Assembly: GCF_900230185.1 (NCBI RefSeq) | Contig: NZ_OCSR01000001.1 | Location: 5,828,001 to 5,892,000 of the forward strand | Length of the DNA stretch: 64,000 nucleotides | DNA from: Burkholderia sp. OK233 | GTDB taxonomy: Bacteria; Pseudomonadota; Gammaproteobacteria; Burkholderiales; Burkholderiaceae | Reading direction: 5' to 3' | Position numbers and translations under genes: made by a program | Part shown: positions 25,960 to 34,817 of the stretch, in pieces | Position numbering within the stretch: position 1 is the first letter of the stretch | Layout: each line of letters starts with the position of its first letter | Notes under the pieces: model-generated | Told to the model about the DNA's origin: nothing | Databases searched by the model: none | The model's input: the letters and a program-made list of their open reading frames with translations, nothing else

Positions 25960-26667
25960 TCAGCGCGCCCGCAGCTTGTTCGCCTCGACGCGCAGCAGCT
26001 TGACGCGCAAATCATCCCAGTGTTCGAGGAAAGCGTCGCGCGCGGCCGCGAAGTCGCGCGTCTTCAGGCAGGCGATCAAGTGCTCGTGCTCGCGCACGAT
26101 TTCCTTCGGATTTTGGTAGAAATGCTGGCGCTGCTGTACCAGCAGCAATTCGATCTCGCTTTCGATCGCTTCGTAGCTGCGTTGCAGCCGCTCGCTGCCG
26201 CTGGCCGACACAATCGCACGATGGAAGTCGCGATCCGCCGCCACCATGAACGAGACCGGCGCGTCGCCGGGGGCATGGCGCAGCCGCTCGACAGCGTTGA
26301 TCGCCTCGACCGGGATTTGCCCGGTATGCACGATCATCTTCACCGCTTCGGCTTCGAGCACGCCCCGAAAACGCGTTACGTCAACGATGTCGTCGGCCGA
26401 GAACTCCGGCACGAAGAACCCGCGATTGGCCACCTGACGCAGGATGCGGCGTCCGACCAGCAACTGTGCGGCCGTACGGAATGTGCTGCGCGAAACTTCG
26501 TACTCCTCGGCCATCCTGATGTCACGCAGATACTCGCCCGGCGAGAAGTCGCCGTTCAGGATGCGGGTCTTGAGCTTTTCGGCCAGCGCGTCGACGGCTG
26601 TGGGCCTGGCCGCCTCGACGACACTCGCAGGCTTAGGAATGGATGCACTCATATCGCGATAGTTCAT
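25960..26667 (-). CDS. GntR-family regulator, FadR/FCD type
   Basis: A 235-residue repressor-type protein. Starts at 26667 (MNYRDMSASI) and 26652 are both possible and neither has a strong ribosome site. The GntR helix-turn-helix is around 40-95 (ILNGDFSPGEYLRDIRMAEE, YEVSRSTFRTAAQLLVGRRI). The all-helical FCD effector domain is around 105-230, with metal-ligand-type residues (RFRGVLEAEAV, AADRDFHRAIV, EHEHLIACLKTRD). It lies 84 nt beyond the end of the fused kinase-phospholyase gene on the same strand. The palindrome ATTGTC-G-GACAAT in front of that gene is the type of site FCD proteins bind, so it probably controls the divergent unit at 29.3 kb. Confidence 0.88.
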   Translation of the reverse strand: MNYRDMSASIPKPASVVEAARPTAVDALAEKLKTRILNGDFSPGEYLRDIRMAEEYEVSRSTFRTAAQLLVGRRILRQVANRGFFVPEFSADDIVDVTRFRGVLEAEAVKMIVHTGQIPVEAINAVERLRHAPGDAPVSFMVAADRDFHRAIVSASGSERLQRSYEAIESEIELLLVQQRQHFYQNPKEIVREHEHLIACLKTRDFAAARDAFLEHWDDLRVKLLRVEANKLRAR

Positions 26668-26751
26668 GGTTACCACGATTATATGCGGCGGATGGACCTC
26701 AACATGCCGCCTGTCGATGGCCGGCTCGTTGGCGCGACCGGCCATCGGTGA

Positions 26752-29289
26752 TCACAGCGCGGCGAGCACGGCGTGCAGTTCCGTCAGCAGGCGGTCGGCG
26801 TCCTTGGCCGCGAACACCAGCGGCGGTCGGATCTTCAGCACGCTCGCATCCGGCCCGGTCGCCGAAATCAGCACGCGCCGCTGGCGCAGGCCATTGACGA
26901 CCTTAAGCGCTGTCGCGATGTCGGTGTCCTTTTTCGCGCGATCACGCACCATCTCGACGCCGAAATACAGACCCGTGCCGCGCACGTCGCCGATGCATTC
27001 GTATTTCCTTGCCAGTTCGTTCAACCCTTCGAGCATGACCGCGCCGACCCGTTGTGCGTTGTCCAGCACGTGCTCGTCACGCAGCACGTCGAGCGTGGCC
27101 TGCGCGGCAGCGACCGCCACTGAATTACCACCGAAGGTATTGAAGTAGCGCATGTCCTGGCCGAAGCCGGCGACGACATCTGGGCGCACGACCAGACCCG
27201 CCACTGGATAGCCGTTGCCCATCGGCTTGCCCAGCGTGACAATGTCGGGCACGACTCCGTGGCGCTCATGCCCCCACATGTGCGTACCACTGCGCCCGAA
27301 TCCCGACTGCACCTCGTCCGCGATGAACAAGCCGCCAGCGCGGCGCACCACCTCGGCGACCGGCGCGAGCACATCGGTCGGGTGGGCAAATACGCCATCC
27401 GACGAGAAGAAAGAATCGGCGATGAACGCCGCCAGGCCGCCGCCATGACGACGGATGTCCTCGATCTGCAGCGAGACCTGCTCGGCCATGCGCTGGCCGA
27501 TCTCGGACGGCGTCATCCGGTACGAGTCGGGGGCTGGGACCGTGCGCACGTAGGGGCCGAGCAAGGCCCTGCGGCCCAGCGACGGCGAAAAGCTCGAGGT
27601 CAGGTGCGAGTTGCCGTGATAGGCCTCGCTGGTCACGATCACGCCTGTCTTGCCGGTGTAGTGCATCGCGATGCGCATGGCCAGGTCGTTGGCCTCGGAA
27701 CCGGTGCAGGTGAACATCATCTGGCCTTCGTGGATCGACGTGTTGAACGTCGAGAGCAGGTCCTCGGCGTAGTCAAGGATCGGCTCCTGCATGTAGCGGG
27801 TATGCGTGCAGAGCGTCGAGAGCTGGCGGGTGACAGCGTCGACGATGCGCGGATTGGCATGCCCGACGCAGACGACGTTGTTGTAGGCGTCGAGATAGTC
27901 GTTGCCCTGGTCGTCGTACAGATAGACCTTCTCGCCACGCACGATTTTTACCGGCTCGGCGTAGAACAGGCGATACGACGGACTGAGCAGCCGTACGCGC
28001 CGGGCGACGTGTTGTTGCGTGGCGGCGTCAAGGTGCGAGATCGCCGACGGATTGAAGCCGTTCGGCATGTCGCCGCGCAGGCTATCGTCGGGTTTGATGA
28101 TTTCTACAGATTCGTTGAGAACTGGCGGCTGCGACGTGGGGGCGGCGTTCATAGAGGCATCAGGAGAAGTGGGGTGAGTGGGGCGGCGGACGAATTCAAG
28201 CAAGGCATTGGAAACAGTGTCATGGTCGCGTTGCATGAACCAGCGCAGATGCTCCCATCCTGGCCGGGTGAAGCGCAGGATGTAGGCTTGGTTTTCGGGA
28301 AACAGTTTTGCGCGCCATGAAGTCAGCAAGGCCCGCGCCGCGACGCGCGCCATGGCCAGGTGTGGAATCAGGAGCAGTTCGTCGTCGCTGAGCTGGGCAT
28401 GCGCGAGATAGCCACGCAGCAGGTCGCGCGCCTCAACGAACAGGTCGTGCGGGCCGTCGGCGTCGAAATCGAGTGGGAACTGGTTCATGACCGCCGTGGC
28501 GACGTCGATGGCTACCGCCGTGTGCACGGTGTCGCCAAAGTCGATGATGCCGCTGACGAAGTGCGGGCCGCCCAGATTGGCGACGATGTTCGAGCGGTTA
28601 AAGTCGTTGTGCACGACTTGCGTCGGACAACTCTGCAGGGCCGGCTCGATCGCCGCAAAGCGCGCGAATGCCTGCTCGATCAGCGAGCGGTGCGACGGGT
28701 CGGCGATATATGCCTGCAACCCTGTCAGACTCAACAGATGCTTCACGTCCCAGGCCAGTACCCGGTGCTCGTGCGGATGGCGAAAGCCGGCCATGGCCAG
28801 TCGCAGCTGCGCCAGCACCTCACCGATCTCGTAGCGATTGCGCGCGCTGGGGTGCAGTGCGTCGAGCGGCATGCCTTCGAGGTAGCTGTAGAGCCGCACC
28901 GTACGATGCGGCTGTGTCGAGGATGCGAGCGGCACGACAAATTGTCCATCAATACCTGGCAGTACGCGTGGCACCGGCAACCCCGGCGCGACGACGGAAA
29001 CGTGCCGCATCGCAGCGACCTGCAGGTCGAGTTCCTCAGCCGTCTCGCCAGGGTTCGAGATTTTCAGTACGTACCGCGGGCCGTCGCCGGCGTCGATGCG
29101 AAAGGTGTCGTCTTTCTCGGTCGAAAACCTTGTAGCTTTGCCATCTATGCCATAAACGCGGCGCGTGATCTCAATCGCATTCACTGTGTCCAGACGGGGG
29201 AAGCTGACCGACAGGCTGCTGGCCAGGAGGGCATCGAGCGCCGGAGCGGGCGTAGCGGATACGACGCTTAGGGGAATAGGCGCGGACAT
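26752..29289 (-). CDS. Fused APH-type kinase and class III aminotransferase-fold phospho-lyase
   Basis: An 845-residue bifunctional protein. The ATG at 29289 (MSAPIPLSV) is preferred, because starts further up would lie on or beside the operator palindrome. The first ~370 residues are an aminoglycoside-phosphotransferase-like kinase (catalytic HNDFNRSN, metal-binding IDFGD). From about 400 a PLP-dependent class III aminotransferase-fold domain follows (MMFTCTGSEANDLAMRIAMH, FIADEVQSGFGRSG, PLP lysine in TLGKPMGNGYP). Human hydroxylysine kinase and 5-phosphohydroxylysine phospho-lyase have exactly these folds as separate proteins. The fusion would phosphorylate a hydroxylated amine and then eliminate phosphate and ammonia. 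The true substrate (hydroxylysine, ethanolamine or another amino alcohol) is not shown by sequence. Confidence 0.85.
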   Translation of the reverse strand: MSAPIPLSVVSATPAPALDALLASSLSVSFPRLDTVNAIEITRRVYGIDGKATRFSTEKDDTFRIDAGDGPRYVLKISNPGETAEELDLQVAAMRHVSVVAPGLPVPRVLPGIDGQFVVPLASSTQPHRTVRLYSYLEGMPLDALHPSARNRYEIGEVLAQLRLAMAGFRHPHEHRVLAWDVKHLLSLTGLQAYIADPSHRSLIEQAFARFAAIEPALQSCPTQVVHNDFNRSNIVANLGGPHFVSGIIDFGDTVHTAVAIDVATAVMNQFPLDFDADGPHDLFVEARDLLRGYLAHAQLSDDELLLIPHLAMARVAARALLTSWRAKLFPENQAYILRFTRPGWEHLRWFMQRDHDTVSNALLEFVRRPTHPTSPDASMNAAPTSQPPVLNESVEIIKPDDSLRGDMPNGFNPSAISHLDAATQQHVARRVRLLSPSYRLFYAEPVKIVRGEKVYLYDDQGNDYLDAYNNVVCVGHANPRIVDAVTRQLSTLCTHTRYMQEPILDYAEDLLSTFNTSIHEGQMMFTCTGSEANDLAMRIAMHYTGKTGVIVTSEAYHGNSHLTSSFSPSLGRRALLGPYVRTVPAPDSYRMTPSEIGQRMAEQVSLQIEDIRRHGGGLAAFIADSFFSSDGVFAHPTDVLAPVAEVVRRAGGLFIADEVQSGFGRSGTHMWGHERHGVVPDIVTLGKPMGNGYPVAGLVVRPDVVAGFGQDMRYFNTFGGNSVAVAAAQATLDVLRDEHVLDNAQRVGAVMLEGLNELARKYECIGDVRGTGLYFGVEMVRDRAKKDTDIATALKVVNGLRQRRVLISATGPDASVLKIRPPLVFAAKDADRLLTELHAVLAAL

Positions 29290-29323
29290 GGACAAACCGG
29301 GGTGAGCAAAAGTAGACTCCATT

Positions 29324-29336
29324 ATTGTCGGACAAT
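29324..29336. promoter_or_regulatory. FCD-type operator palindrome ATTGTC-G-GACAAT
   Basis: A perfect 6+6 inverted repeat around one central base, 34 nt upstream of the start at 29289 and between two divergent genes. The TTGTCNGACAA pattern is typical of GntR-FCD regulators, and one is encoded at 25960. Confidence 0.6.
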
Positions 29337-29388
29337 GATGGATTGTAAACGCCAAATATCGCCTTTTTTTCGCATCATTTCCCTGTTA

Positions 29389-29399
29389 TTGTTCTACAA
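29389..29399. promoter_or_regulatory. Second, weaker operator-like site TTGT-N3-ACAA
   Basis: TTGTTCTACAA lies 20 nt upstream of the ATG at 29419 and shares the outer bases and spacing of the palindrome at 29324. It may let one regulator act on both divergent genes. Confidence 0.4.
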
Positions 29400-29418
29400 A
29401 CATAACTGGAGTTGAGTC

Positions 29419-30744
29419 ATGCCTGCACCGCTGCTGAAAATCGAGACGACCCCGACTGTGCCGGGGGAAGTCGATGTTGTCGTCATCGGTGGTGGGATCG
29501 TGGGCGTGTGTTCCGCGTACTACCTTGCGCGACGCGGCGTACGCGTTGCGCTCGTCGAGAAAGGATTCGTCGGCGCAGAGCAGTCGAGCCGGAACTGGGG
29601 CTGGTGCCGTCAGCAGAATCGCGACGCACGCGAATTGCCGATGTCCACCGTAAGTTTGGCGCTGTGGGAGAAGTTCGCCGGCGAGATCGGCCGCGACACG
29701 GGGTTTCGTCGCTGCGGGCTGCTGTACCTGAGCCATAGCGAGGAGGAGATTGAAGGTTGGGCGCGGTGGCGAGATTTTGCCGCAGGTGTCGGCGTCACGA
29801 CGCATATGCTGAACGCGCGCCAGGCAAGCGAGCGTGGCGTCGCGACCGGACGGGCATGGAGGGGAGGGGTGTTCTCCCCAACGGACGGAACGGCCGATCC
29901 TGCTGTCGCCGCTCCCGTCATCGCAATGGGGATAATGCAGGAGGGCGGTACCGTGCATCAGCAATGCGCTGCGCGTGGGCTCGAAACCGAAGCCGGTCGC
30001 GTAAGCGGTGTCGTCACCGAGGCCGGCACCATTCGCGCCAAAACCGTGGTGCTTGCCGGCGGCGCATGGGCGTCGTCGTTCTGCCGGAAACTTGGAATCC
30101 GCTTTCCGCAGGCTTCCGTCAGGGCGTCGATCCTGTCGGTCCTGCCGGGGGCGCAAGGGATTCCCGATGCGTTGCATACGGCCGAGGTGTCGATTACGCG
30201 TCGAGGCGATGGCGGCCACACCTTGGCGATCAGCGGGCGCGCCAAGGTCGATCCCACATTGCAACAATTGCGCTATGCCCAGCATTTCCTGCCGATGTTC
30301 GCCAAGCGTCGGCGCAGCCTCAAGCTGGGAGACCTGACCGGCTGGCGTTCGGGCCACGAGACGATAACGAAATGGCGGCTCGACATGCCAACGCCGATGG
30401 AAAGCAACCGCGTGCTCGATCCGCAGCCCGATCGCGAAGCCATCGAGGAGACGTTGCTGCGCGCTCGCCGGCTGTTGCCTGCACTGTCGTCAGTCGCTGT
30501 TGCAGATGCATGGGCCGGGTACATCGACAGCACGCCCGACGGCGTGCCAGCCATCGGAGAGCTTGACGAGATGCCGGGGCTGTTTCTTGCAGCCGGCTTC
30601 AGCGGCCACGGCTTCGGAATCGGACCGGGTGCCGGGCATCTGGTGGCCGATCTTGTGACGAACGTGCAGCCGATCGTCGACCCCTCACCGTATCGCCCGC
30701 AGCGCCTGGCCAAATCGGTACGCGGCAAGGTAGCGGAGTTCTGA
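29419..30744 (+). CDS. FAD-dependent amine/D-amino-acid oxidase-like dehydrogenase (DAO family)
   Basis: A 441-residue flavoenzyme. The FAD-binding Rossmann motif is near the start (VVVIGGGIVGVCSAYYLARR, about residues 19-38), then VALVEKGFVGAEQSSRNWGW with the loop contacting the flavin. The C-terminal return to FAD is visible (YIDSTPDGVPAIGEL, LAAGFSGHGFGIGPGAG). The family oxidises the C-N bond of an amino acid or secondary amine to an imine. The ribosome site is weak (ctggagttgagtc before ATG). It is divergent from the kinase-phospholyase fusion with shared operators, so both probably serve one amino-compound pathway. The protein at 42010 is a near-twin along its entire length. Confidence 0.9.
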   Translation: MPAPLLKIETTPTVPGEVDVVVIGGGIVGVCSAYYLARRGVRVALVEKGFVGAEQSSRNWGWCRQQNRDARELPMSTVSLALWEKFAGEIGRDTGFRRCGLLYLSHSEEEIEGWARWRDFAAGVGVTTHMLNARQASERGVATGRAWRGGVFSPTDGTADPAVAAPVIAMGIMQEGGTVHQQCAARGLETEAGRVSGVVTEAGTIRAKTVVLAGGAWASSFCRKLGIRFPQASVRASILSVLPGAQGIPDALHTAEVSITRRGDGGHTLAISGRAKVDPTLQQLRYAQHFLPMFAKRRRSLKLGDLTGWRSGHETITKWRLDMPTPMESNRVLDPQPDREAIEETLLRARRLLPALSSVAVADAWAGYIDSTPDGVPAIGELDEMPGLFLAAGFSGHGFGIGPGAGHLVADLVTNVQPIVDPSPYRPQRLAKSVRGKVAEF

Positions 30745-30851
30745 GGACAGGGCCACGCCGCGCCATCGGCCTCAAGGCAGGCGTCAGCGGCATGGCTTGA
30801 TCCTAGCGCCTGGCCGACGTCGAACACGGCGGCCAGGATGGTGCAGATGGG

Positions 30852-31520
30852 TTACAGACCGAGCTTTTCCGCCAACTCGATGATGCTCGTGACCGGCGTA
30901 TAACCGTATTCCGGTGCTTCCGGTTCGTGGCCACGCAGCACATGAGCCTTGTGGATAATGCCGAGGTCGTGCGCGGTCATCAGGTCGTAGCGCGGGCTCG
31001 ACGAGACGTGCAGGATTTCATGAGGCTGCACGTCAAGCTTCCTGAACATGTATTCGAAGCCTTGCATGCGCGGCTTGTAGGCACCGGCCTCTTCGGCCGT
31101 GATGACGGCGTGGAACGGCGCGCCGAGCTTTTCGATATTGCTCATGATCTGCTCGTTGGCCGCATTGCTAAGGCCGACCAGCCTGTATTTTTTCGCAAGG
31201 CGCGAGAGACCCTCCGGTACGTCGGGGTGCGGCCCCCAGGTCGGCACGGCCAGATAGAACTGTTCGGCCTCTGCTTCGATGAAGGGCGTGCAGGTGCGCT
31301 CGCAGGTGCGGCGTACGGCATTGATGACGACGTCGCGGTAGGGCTTCCAGGCGCCAAGCACTTCGTCACGACGATAGGCGGCGAACAGCTTGACGAAGTT
31401 TTCCAGTGCGTCGCCGTGGAGGTGGTTACCGTAGATTTCCCGCGCCATGTCGGCCATGCGGAATTTGACGAGGGTGCCGTAGCAATCAAAGGTGATGAAT
31501 TTCGGCTCGAAGTCGATCAT
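30852..31520 (-). CDS. HAD-superfamily type II haloacid dehalogenase-like hydrolase
   Basis: A 222-residue HAD hydrolase. Motif I is FDCYGTLV (nucleophile Asp13 region). Motif II is in RLVGLSNAANEQI. Motif III is the Lys of EEAGAYKPRMQGFEYMF, and motif IV the SSSPRYDLMTAHDLG segment, where SSSxxYDxxxA is the typical type II dehalogenase signature. It would hydrolyse a C-halogen or similar bond of a 2-substituted acid through an aspartyl ester. It converges with the oxidase gene at 29419 and is divergent from the Lrp regulator at 31854. An eroded copy of the same gene stands at 40069. The physiological substrate may not be halogenated; HAD enzymes of this subgroup are promiscuous. Confidence 0.88.
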   Translation of the reverse strand: MIDFEPKFITFDCYGTLVKFRMADMAREIYGNHLHGDALENFVKLFAAYRRDEVLGAWKPYRDVVINAVRRTCERTCTPFIEAEAEQFYLAVPTWGPHPDVPEGLSRLAKKYRLVGLSNAANEQIMSNIEKLGAPFHAVITAEEAGAYKPRMQGFEYMFRKLDVQPHEILHVSSSPRYDLMTAHDLGIIHKAHVLRGHEPEAPEYGYTPVTSIIELAEKLGL

Positions 31521-31853
31521 GTCTTCAGTCTCGATGAGTTACGAATCCCGAGAGATTCGTGAATGAGGGAGCTTGCCGGAAACCACTTGGAGCAAGCACC
31601 GATAGCGATGTCGGTAGTTGAAAGTTTAATCAGGGAAAATTTCGCGCCGACGCCGAATTGATCGGTGAAAAAGAGGAATTCGAAGCGTTTTGCAGGGGAT
31701 TCGCGGCAGGTCATGCCGCCTGGTATCCATGGTGCCGAACACTGCTTACGAACAGCAACATCGTCGTATTCAGCAGTGGGGTTGCTATCCATATTGACGA
31801 GGATGCGAAGGCGCTCACATGGATCCAATCTGACCGGACGGAGGGAAGGGAAG
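31521..31853. promoter_or_regulatory. Divergent promoter region of dehalogenase and Lrp genes
   Basis: About 330 nt, AT-richer than its neighbours, between divergent start codons. It should hold both promoters and the Lrp binding sites. No single clear palindrome was found, as expected for Lrp sites. Confidence 0.45.
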
Positions 31854-32345
31854 ATGAAAACGGATTGCACGCTTGACCGGCTGGACTTGCGCATTCTCAC
31901 CGAGTTGCAGAAGCGCGGGCGCATTACCAACGTGGAACTGGCCGATGCGGTTGGACTCTCGGCGAGCCCGTGCCTGACGCGCGTCAGGCGGCTCGAGAAG
32001 GCCGGGTTCATTGCGGGCTACGGCGCGCTGGTCGGGATCGAGAAGCTCGGCGACTTCCAGGTAGTGTTTACCAAGATCACGCTCGCAGACCATCGTCGCG
32101 GTGATTTCGTACGCTTCATCGAAGCCATTCGCGGCGTCGACGAGATCATGGAGTGCCACCACGCGACGGGCGGCTACGACTATCTGCTCAAGTTCGTTAC
32201 GCGCAACGTCAGCCACTACCAGAGCGTGATGGAGGGGCTGCTGGAGCGCGACATTGGGATCGAGAAATACTTCAGCTACGTAATCATCAATTCGCCAATC
32301 GCCAGGACGCACTATCCTCTCGAGACGCTCTTTGCGGTAGGGTGA
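31854..32345 (+). CDS. Lrp/AsnC-family transcriptional regulator
   Basis: A 163-residue feast/famine regulator. The ATG at 31854 (MKTDCTLDRLDLRIL) has a good ribosome site (GAGGGAAGGGA) and the normal length. Helix-turn-helix at about 20-60 (RGRITNVELADAVGLSASPC, LTRVRRLEKAGFI). RAM ligand-binding domain at 75-155 (VVFTKITLADHRRGDFVRFI, ECHHATGGYDYLLKFV). Lrp proteins assemble as octamers and sense amino acids. Its divergence from the dehalogenase and closeness to the amine oxidase suggest it responds to the amino compound degraded here. Confidence 0.93.
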   Translation: MKTDCTLDRLDLRILTELQKRGRITNVELADAVGLSASPCLTRVRRLEKAGFIAGYGALVGIEKLGDFQVVFTKITLADHRRGDFVRFIEAIRGVDEIMECHHATGGYDYLLKFVTRNVSHYQSVMEGLLERDIGIEKYFSYVIINSPIARTHYPLETLFAVG

Positions 32346-32504
32346 GGCTTGCAGCAAGCGACGATGGTCGATGAGGCGGCAACTTCGCGGTTCATTGTCG
32401 GGAGCGCCGACATGCTGTCTAAAAGCGGTAACCTGAACGATGACCCATAGGCCACAGAGCTGATGACGCGTAACAAGGGCGTACCGCCGCACGGCAAGCA
32501 CGTG

Positions 32505-33704
32505 TCAGATTCCGCTAGCCATGATTTCCGTCAGACGTGATTGCGCGAATTGCGTGCCTGTTTGCCGTGCGAGGGAGGCCGTCAATGCCAGCAGGGGAGC
32601 AATCCGGCGTTGCTTCTTCTGCGCGTGATTCTGTGCGATATCGGCAAGGCGGTGCGCCAGAAAGGGATTCAGCAAGCGTTCGCGGACCTGTGCCACGTAG
32701 GCCAACGCATCATCCCGTTCACCTAGGAGATCGAATACCGGCAAGACCTCCTGTTGCCAGACCGCCTCCAGTTCCGCTCGCAGCGCAGCGTCGTTCATCG
32801 CAGCGCAGACTGTCTCGTCAGCTGCGCGAGCGTCGCGTAACCAGCGCTCGGCGAGAAAGGTATGCCCGAGATTCAGCAGGAACAGCTTGCGCCGCTCAAA
32901 ATGGAGGAGATTCTCAGTGAGCACGATCGAAGGATGGACGCATGGCACCTGCAGTCGCGGCTGCTGTTCTATCGCCCACAATGCATACGGTTCCGCGATC
33001 GCGCCCACCGGCCGGATCGGCTCCGACACGATACGATCGACCAGCGAATTGGCCCACACGCAATGGTCACCCAGATAGCGGATAAAGTCGTCGGGCATGT
33101 GCCATTGCAACGCCAATTCCACGGCGATGCCTCTCAACACTTCCCCGTTTTTCTCGATCAGTTCGCAAGGAAACAGCGATAGCGGTGCGTCGGGCTGGTT
33201 TTGCCACCGCGTGTGCAACAGGGACAGCAGTCTGGCGGGGAAACTGTGCGGTACACGGGCCGGGTCGGCGAAAACCCGTGCGTTATCGCGTTCATCGAGC
33301 TGATAACCCTGGTCACCCGTGTTCGAAACAATGATCCGCACGGGACCGGAGATCGCCTCGCGGAGCAGAGCCCAATCCTTGCGCACGTGCACGGCTTGGC
33401 GAATCGCCCGTCCGGTCAGTGTTACGTCAATCAACCGGCCCGAATGCAGTCCAAGTATATGGACCGGATAGCCGCCGCCGTTCGCGAGCGCGGCGATGCG
33501 CGCGGCGCTGTCGGCGCTTTCTGTGGTCTGAACCACGGCAATGCCGCCTGGCGCCGCGCCTTGTTGGCCGGACTCGAGCGCCTCTGAGACGAATAAATCG
33601 ACATGCGCCTGCATGAAACGGCTCGTGCCGAATTGCAGAATGGGTTGTGTGAGAGGTGCGGCCGGTGCCTGTGCTTCCTCATGCGAAGGGCGCATCGCTA
33701 ACAT
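32505..33704 (-). CDS. Mannitol-dehydrogenase-family oxidoreductase (tagaturonate/fructuronate reductase-like)
   Basis: A 399-residue polyol dehydrogenase of the long-chain mannitol dehydrogenase family. The N-terminal Rossmann part is seen in PILQFGTSRFMQAHVDLFVS and VRIIVSNTGDQGYQL. The catalytic C-terminal domain contains the family's Lys/Asn/His region (LFPCELIEKNG, FLLNLGHTFLAERW). UxaB (tagaturonate reductase) is the closest member I recall; it has about 480 residues, so this one is short. The start overlaps the upstream dehydrogenase by 7 nt at 33704; the in-frame ATG at 33695 is an alternative. Reduction of a keto-uronate formed by the neighbouring dehydrogenase to an aldonate is the likely role. 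Confidence 0.8.
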   Translation of the reverse strand: MLAMRPSHEEAQAPAAPLTQPILQFGTSRFMQAHVDLFVSEALESGQQGAAPGGIAVVQTTESADSAARIAALANGGGYPVHILGLHSGRLIDVTLTGRAIRQAVHVRKDWALLREAISGPVRIIVSNTGDQGYQLDERDNARVFADPARVPHSFPARLLSLLHTRWQNQPDAPLSLFPCELIEKNGEVLRGIAVELALQWHMPDDFIRYLGDHCVWANSLVDRIVSEPIRPVGAIAEPYALWAIEQQPRLQVPCVHPSIVLTENLLHFERRKLFLLNLGHTFLAERWLRDARAADETVCAAMNDAALRAELEAVWQQEVLPVFDLLGERDDALAYVAQVRERLLNPFLAHRLADIAQNHAQKKQRRIAPLLALTASLARQTGTQFAQSRLTEIMASGI

Positions 33705-34708
33705 TCCACGATAGCTTTAACGACACCGCCGGCGGGATCGAGCAGTGTCGCAAAGTGAGCAGGGACATCGGCCAACGCCAGTCGATGCGTATTCAGCGCG
33801 CGGTCCGGGATATGGCCGGCTCGCATGGCCTTGATGACGGTGTCGAAGTCCTCGAGCGTTGCGTTGCGGCTGCCGAGCAGGGTGGCTTCGCGCTTGTGGA
33901 ATTCGGGGTCCGAAAAAGTGATCGTGTCAGCCACGATGGAAACAAGCACATACCGGCCGCCATGGGCGATGAACTGGAAGCCGCGTTCCATTGCCTTGGG
34001 GTTGCCGGTTGCGTCGAACACCACATCGAAGAAGTCGCCGTCCGTCAGTTCCGACAATTGCGCGTGATCGTCGGTGCCGGTCTGCACCGCTGCCGCGGCG
34101 CCCAGTTGTTTCACGCAGAAATCGAGCCGGTCCGCACGCGTATCGAGGGCGGTCACCGTCGCACTGCGCAGTTTGCAGAAGGTCAGTACCGCCATGCCGA
34201 TCGGCCCCGCGCCGACTACCAGCACGCGTTCACCCTGCTTCACGTCGCCACGCCTGACCGCATGCGCGCCGATCGCAAGGAATTCGACCATAGCCGCCTG
34301 ATCGAGCGTTATACCTTCGGCCTTGTGAACGAACTGCGCGGGAACGCTCAGGTACTCGGTGAACGCGCCGTCTCGATGCACGCCCAACACCTGGATATTC
34401 ACGCAGCAATTGGTCTTGCCGCGGCTGCACGCAATGCATTGGCCGCACGACAGGTACGGCATCACGAAGACCTGATCGCCAGCAACGAGTCCGCTGTGGG
34501 GCGGCGCCTGTTCGACGATGCCGGACAACTCATGGCCCATCACGCGCGGATAGGCCAGATAAGGCTGATTTCCCGTGAAAATATGCAAGTCCGTACCGCA
34601 CACGCCAACACGCTTGACGCGCAACAGCACGTCGTTTTCTCCCGTTTCGGGTTTAGGCCTTTCCTGTGCGCTCAGCTTTCCTGGCGTCTCGCATATTACC
34701 GTAAGCAT
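33698..34708 (-). CDS. Zinc-dependent medium-chain dehydrogenase (L-galactonate/L-gulonate 5-dehydrogenase-like)
   Basis: A 336-residue zinc alcohol dehydrogenase. Catalytic zinc ligands are in GVCGTDLH and GHELSG (Cys, His, Glu). The structural zinc loop is only partly kept (SCGQCIACSRGKTNCC, four Cys visible). The NAD-binding motif is VLVVGAGPIGMAVL. Members with this gene neighbourhood oxidise a sugar acid; LgoD of E. coli turns L-galactonate into D-tagaturonate, which a UxaB-type enzyme then reduces. It stands between the ABC binding-protein gene and the reductase in one leftward operon, 109 nt after the former. The exact sugar acid is an inference from the neighbours. Confidence 0.85.
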   Translation of the reverse strand: MLTVICETPGKLSAQERPKPETGENDVLLRVKRVGVCGTDLHIFTGNQPYLAYPRVMGHELSGIVEQAPPHSGLVAGDQVFVMPYLSCGQCIACSRGKTNCCVNIQVLGVHRDGAFTEYLSVPAQFVHKAEGITLDQAAMVEFLAIGAHAVRRGDVKQGERVLVVGAGPIGMAVLTFCKLRSATVTALDTRADRLDFCVKQLGAAAAVQTGTDDHAQLSELTDGDFFDVVFDATGNPKAMERGFQFIAHGGRYVLVSIVADTITFSDPEFHKREATLLGSRNATLEDFDTVIKAMRAGHIPDRALNTHRLALADVPAHFATLLDPAGGVVKAIVEC

Positions 34709-34817
34709 AGCAATCCTTATTTCGTCGCCGTTTTTAACGGCGCAGCGTTAGTTCGAGTACGTCTTGCAGCGGCTGCCGGGCGAGATTTATATCGAGCCGC
34801 CCGGTCGGCCAGGATGA

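Noticed and set aside
27259..28320. 353-codon plus-strand frame
   Set aside because: Antisense of the kinase-phospholyase fusion; no ribosome site or motif.
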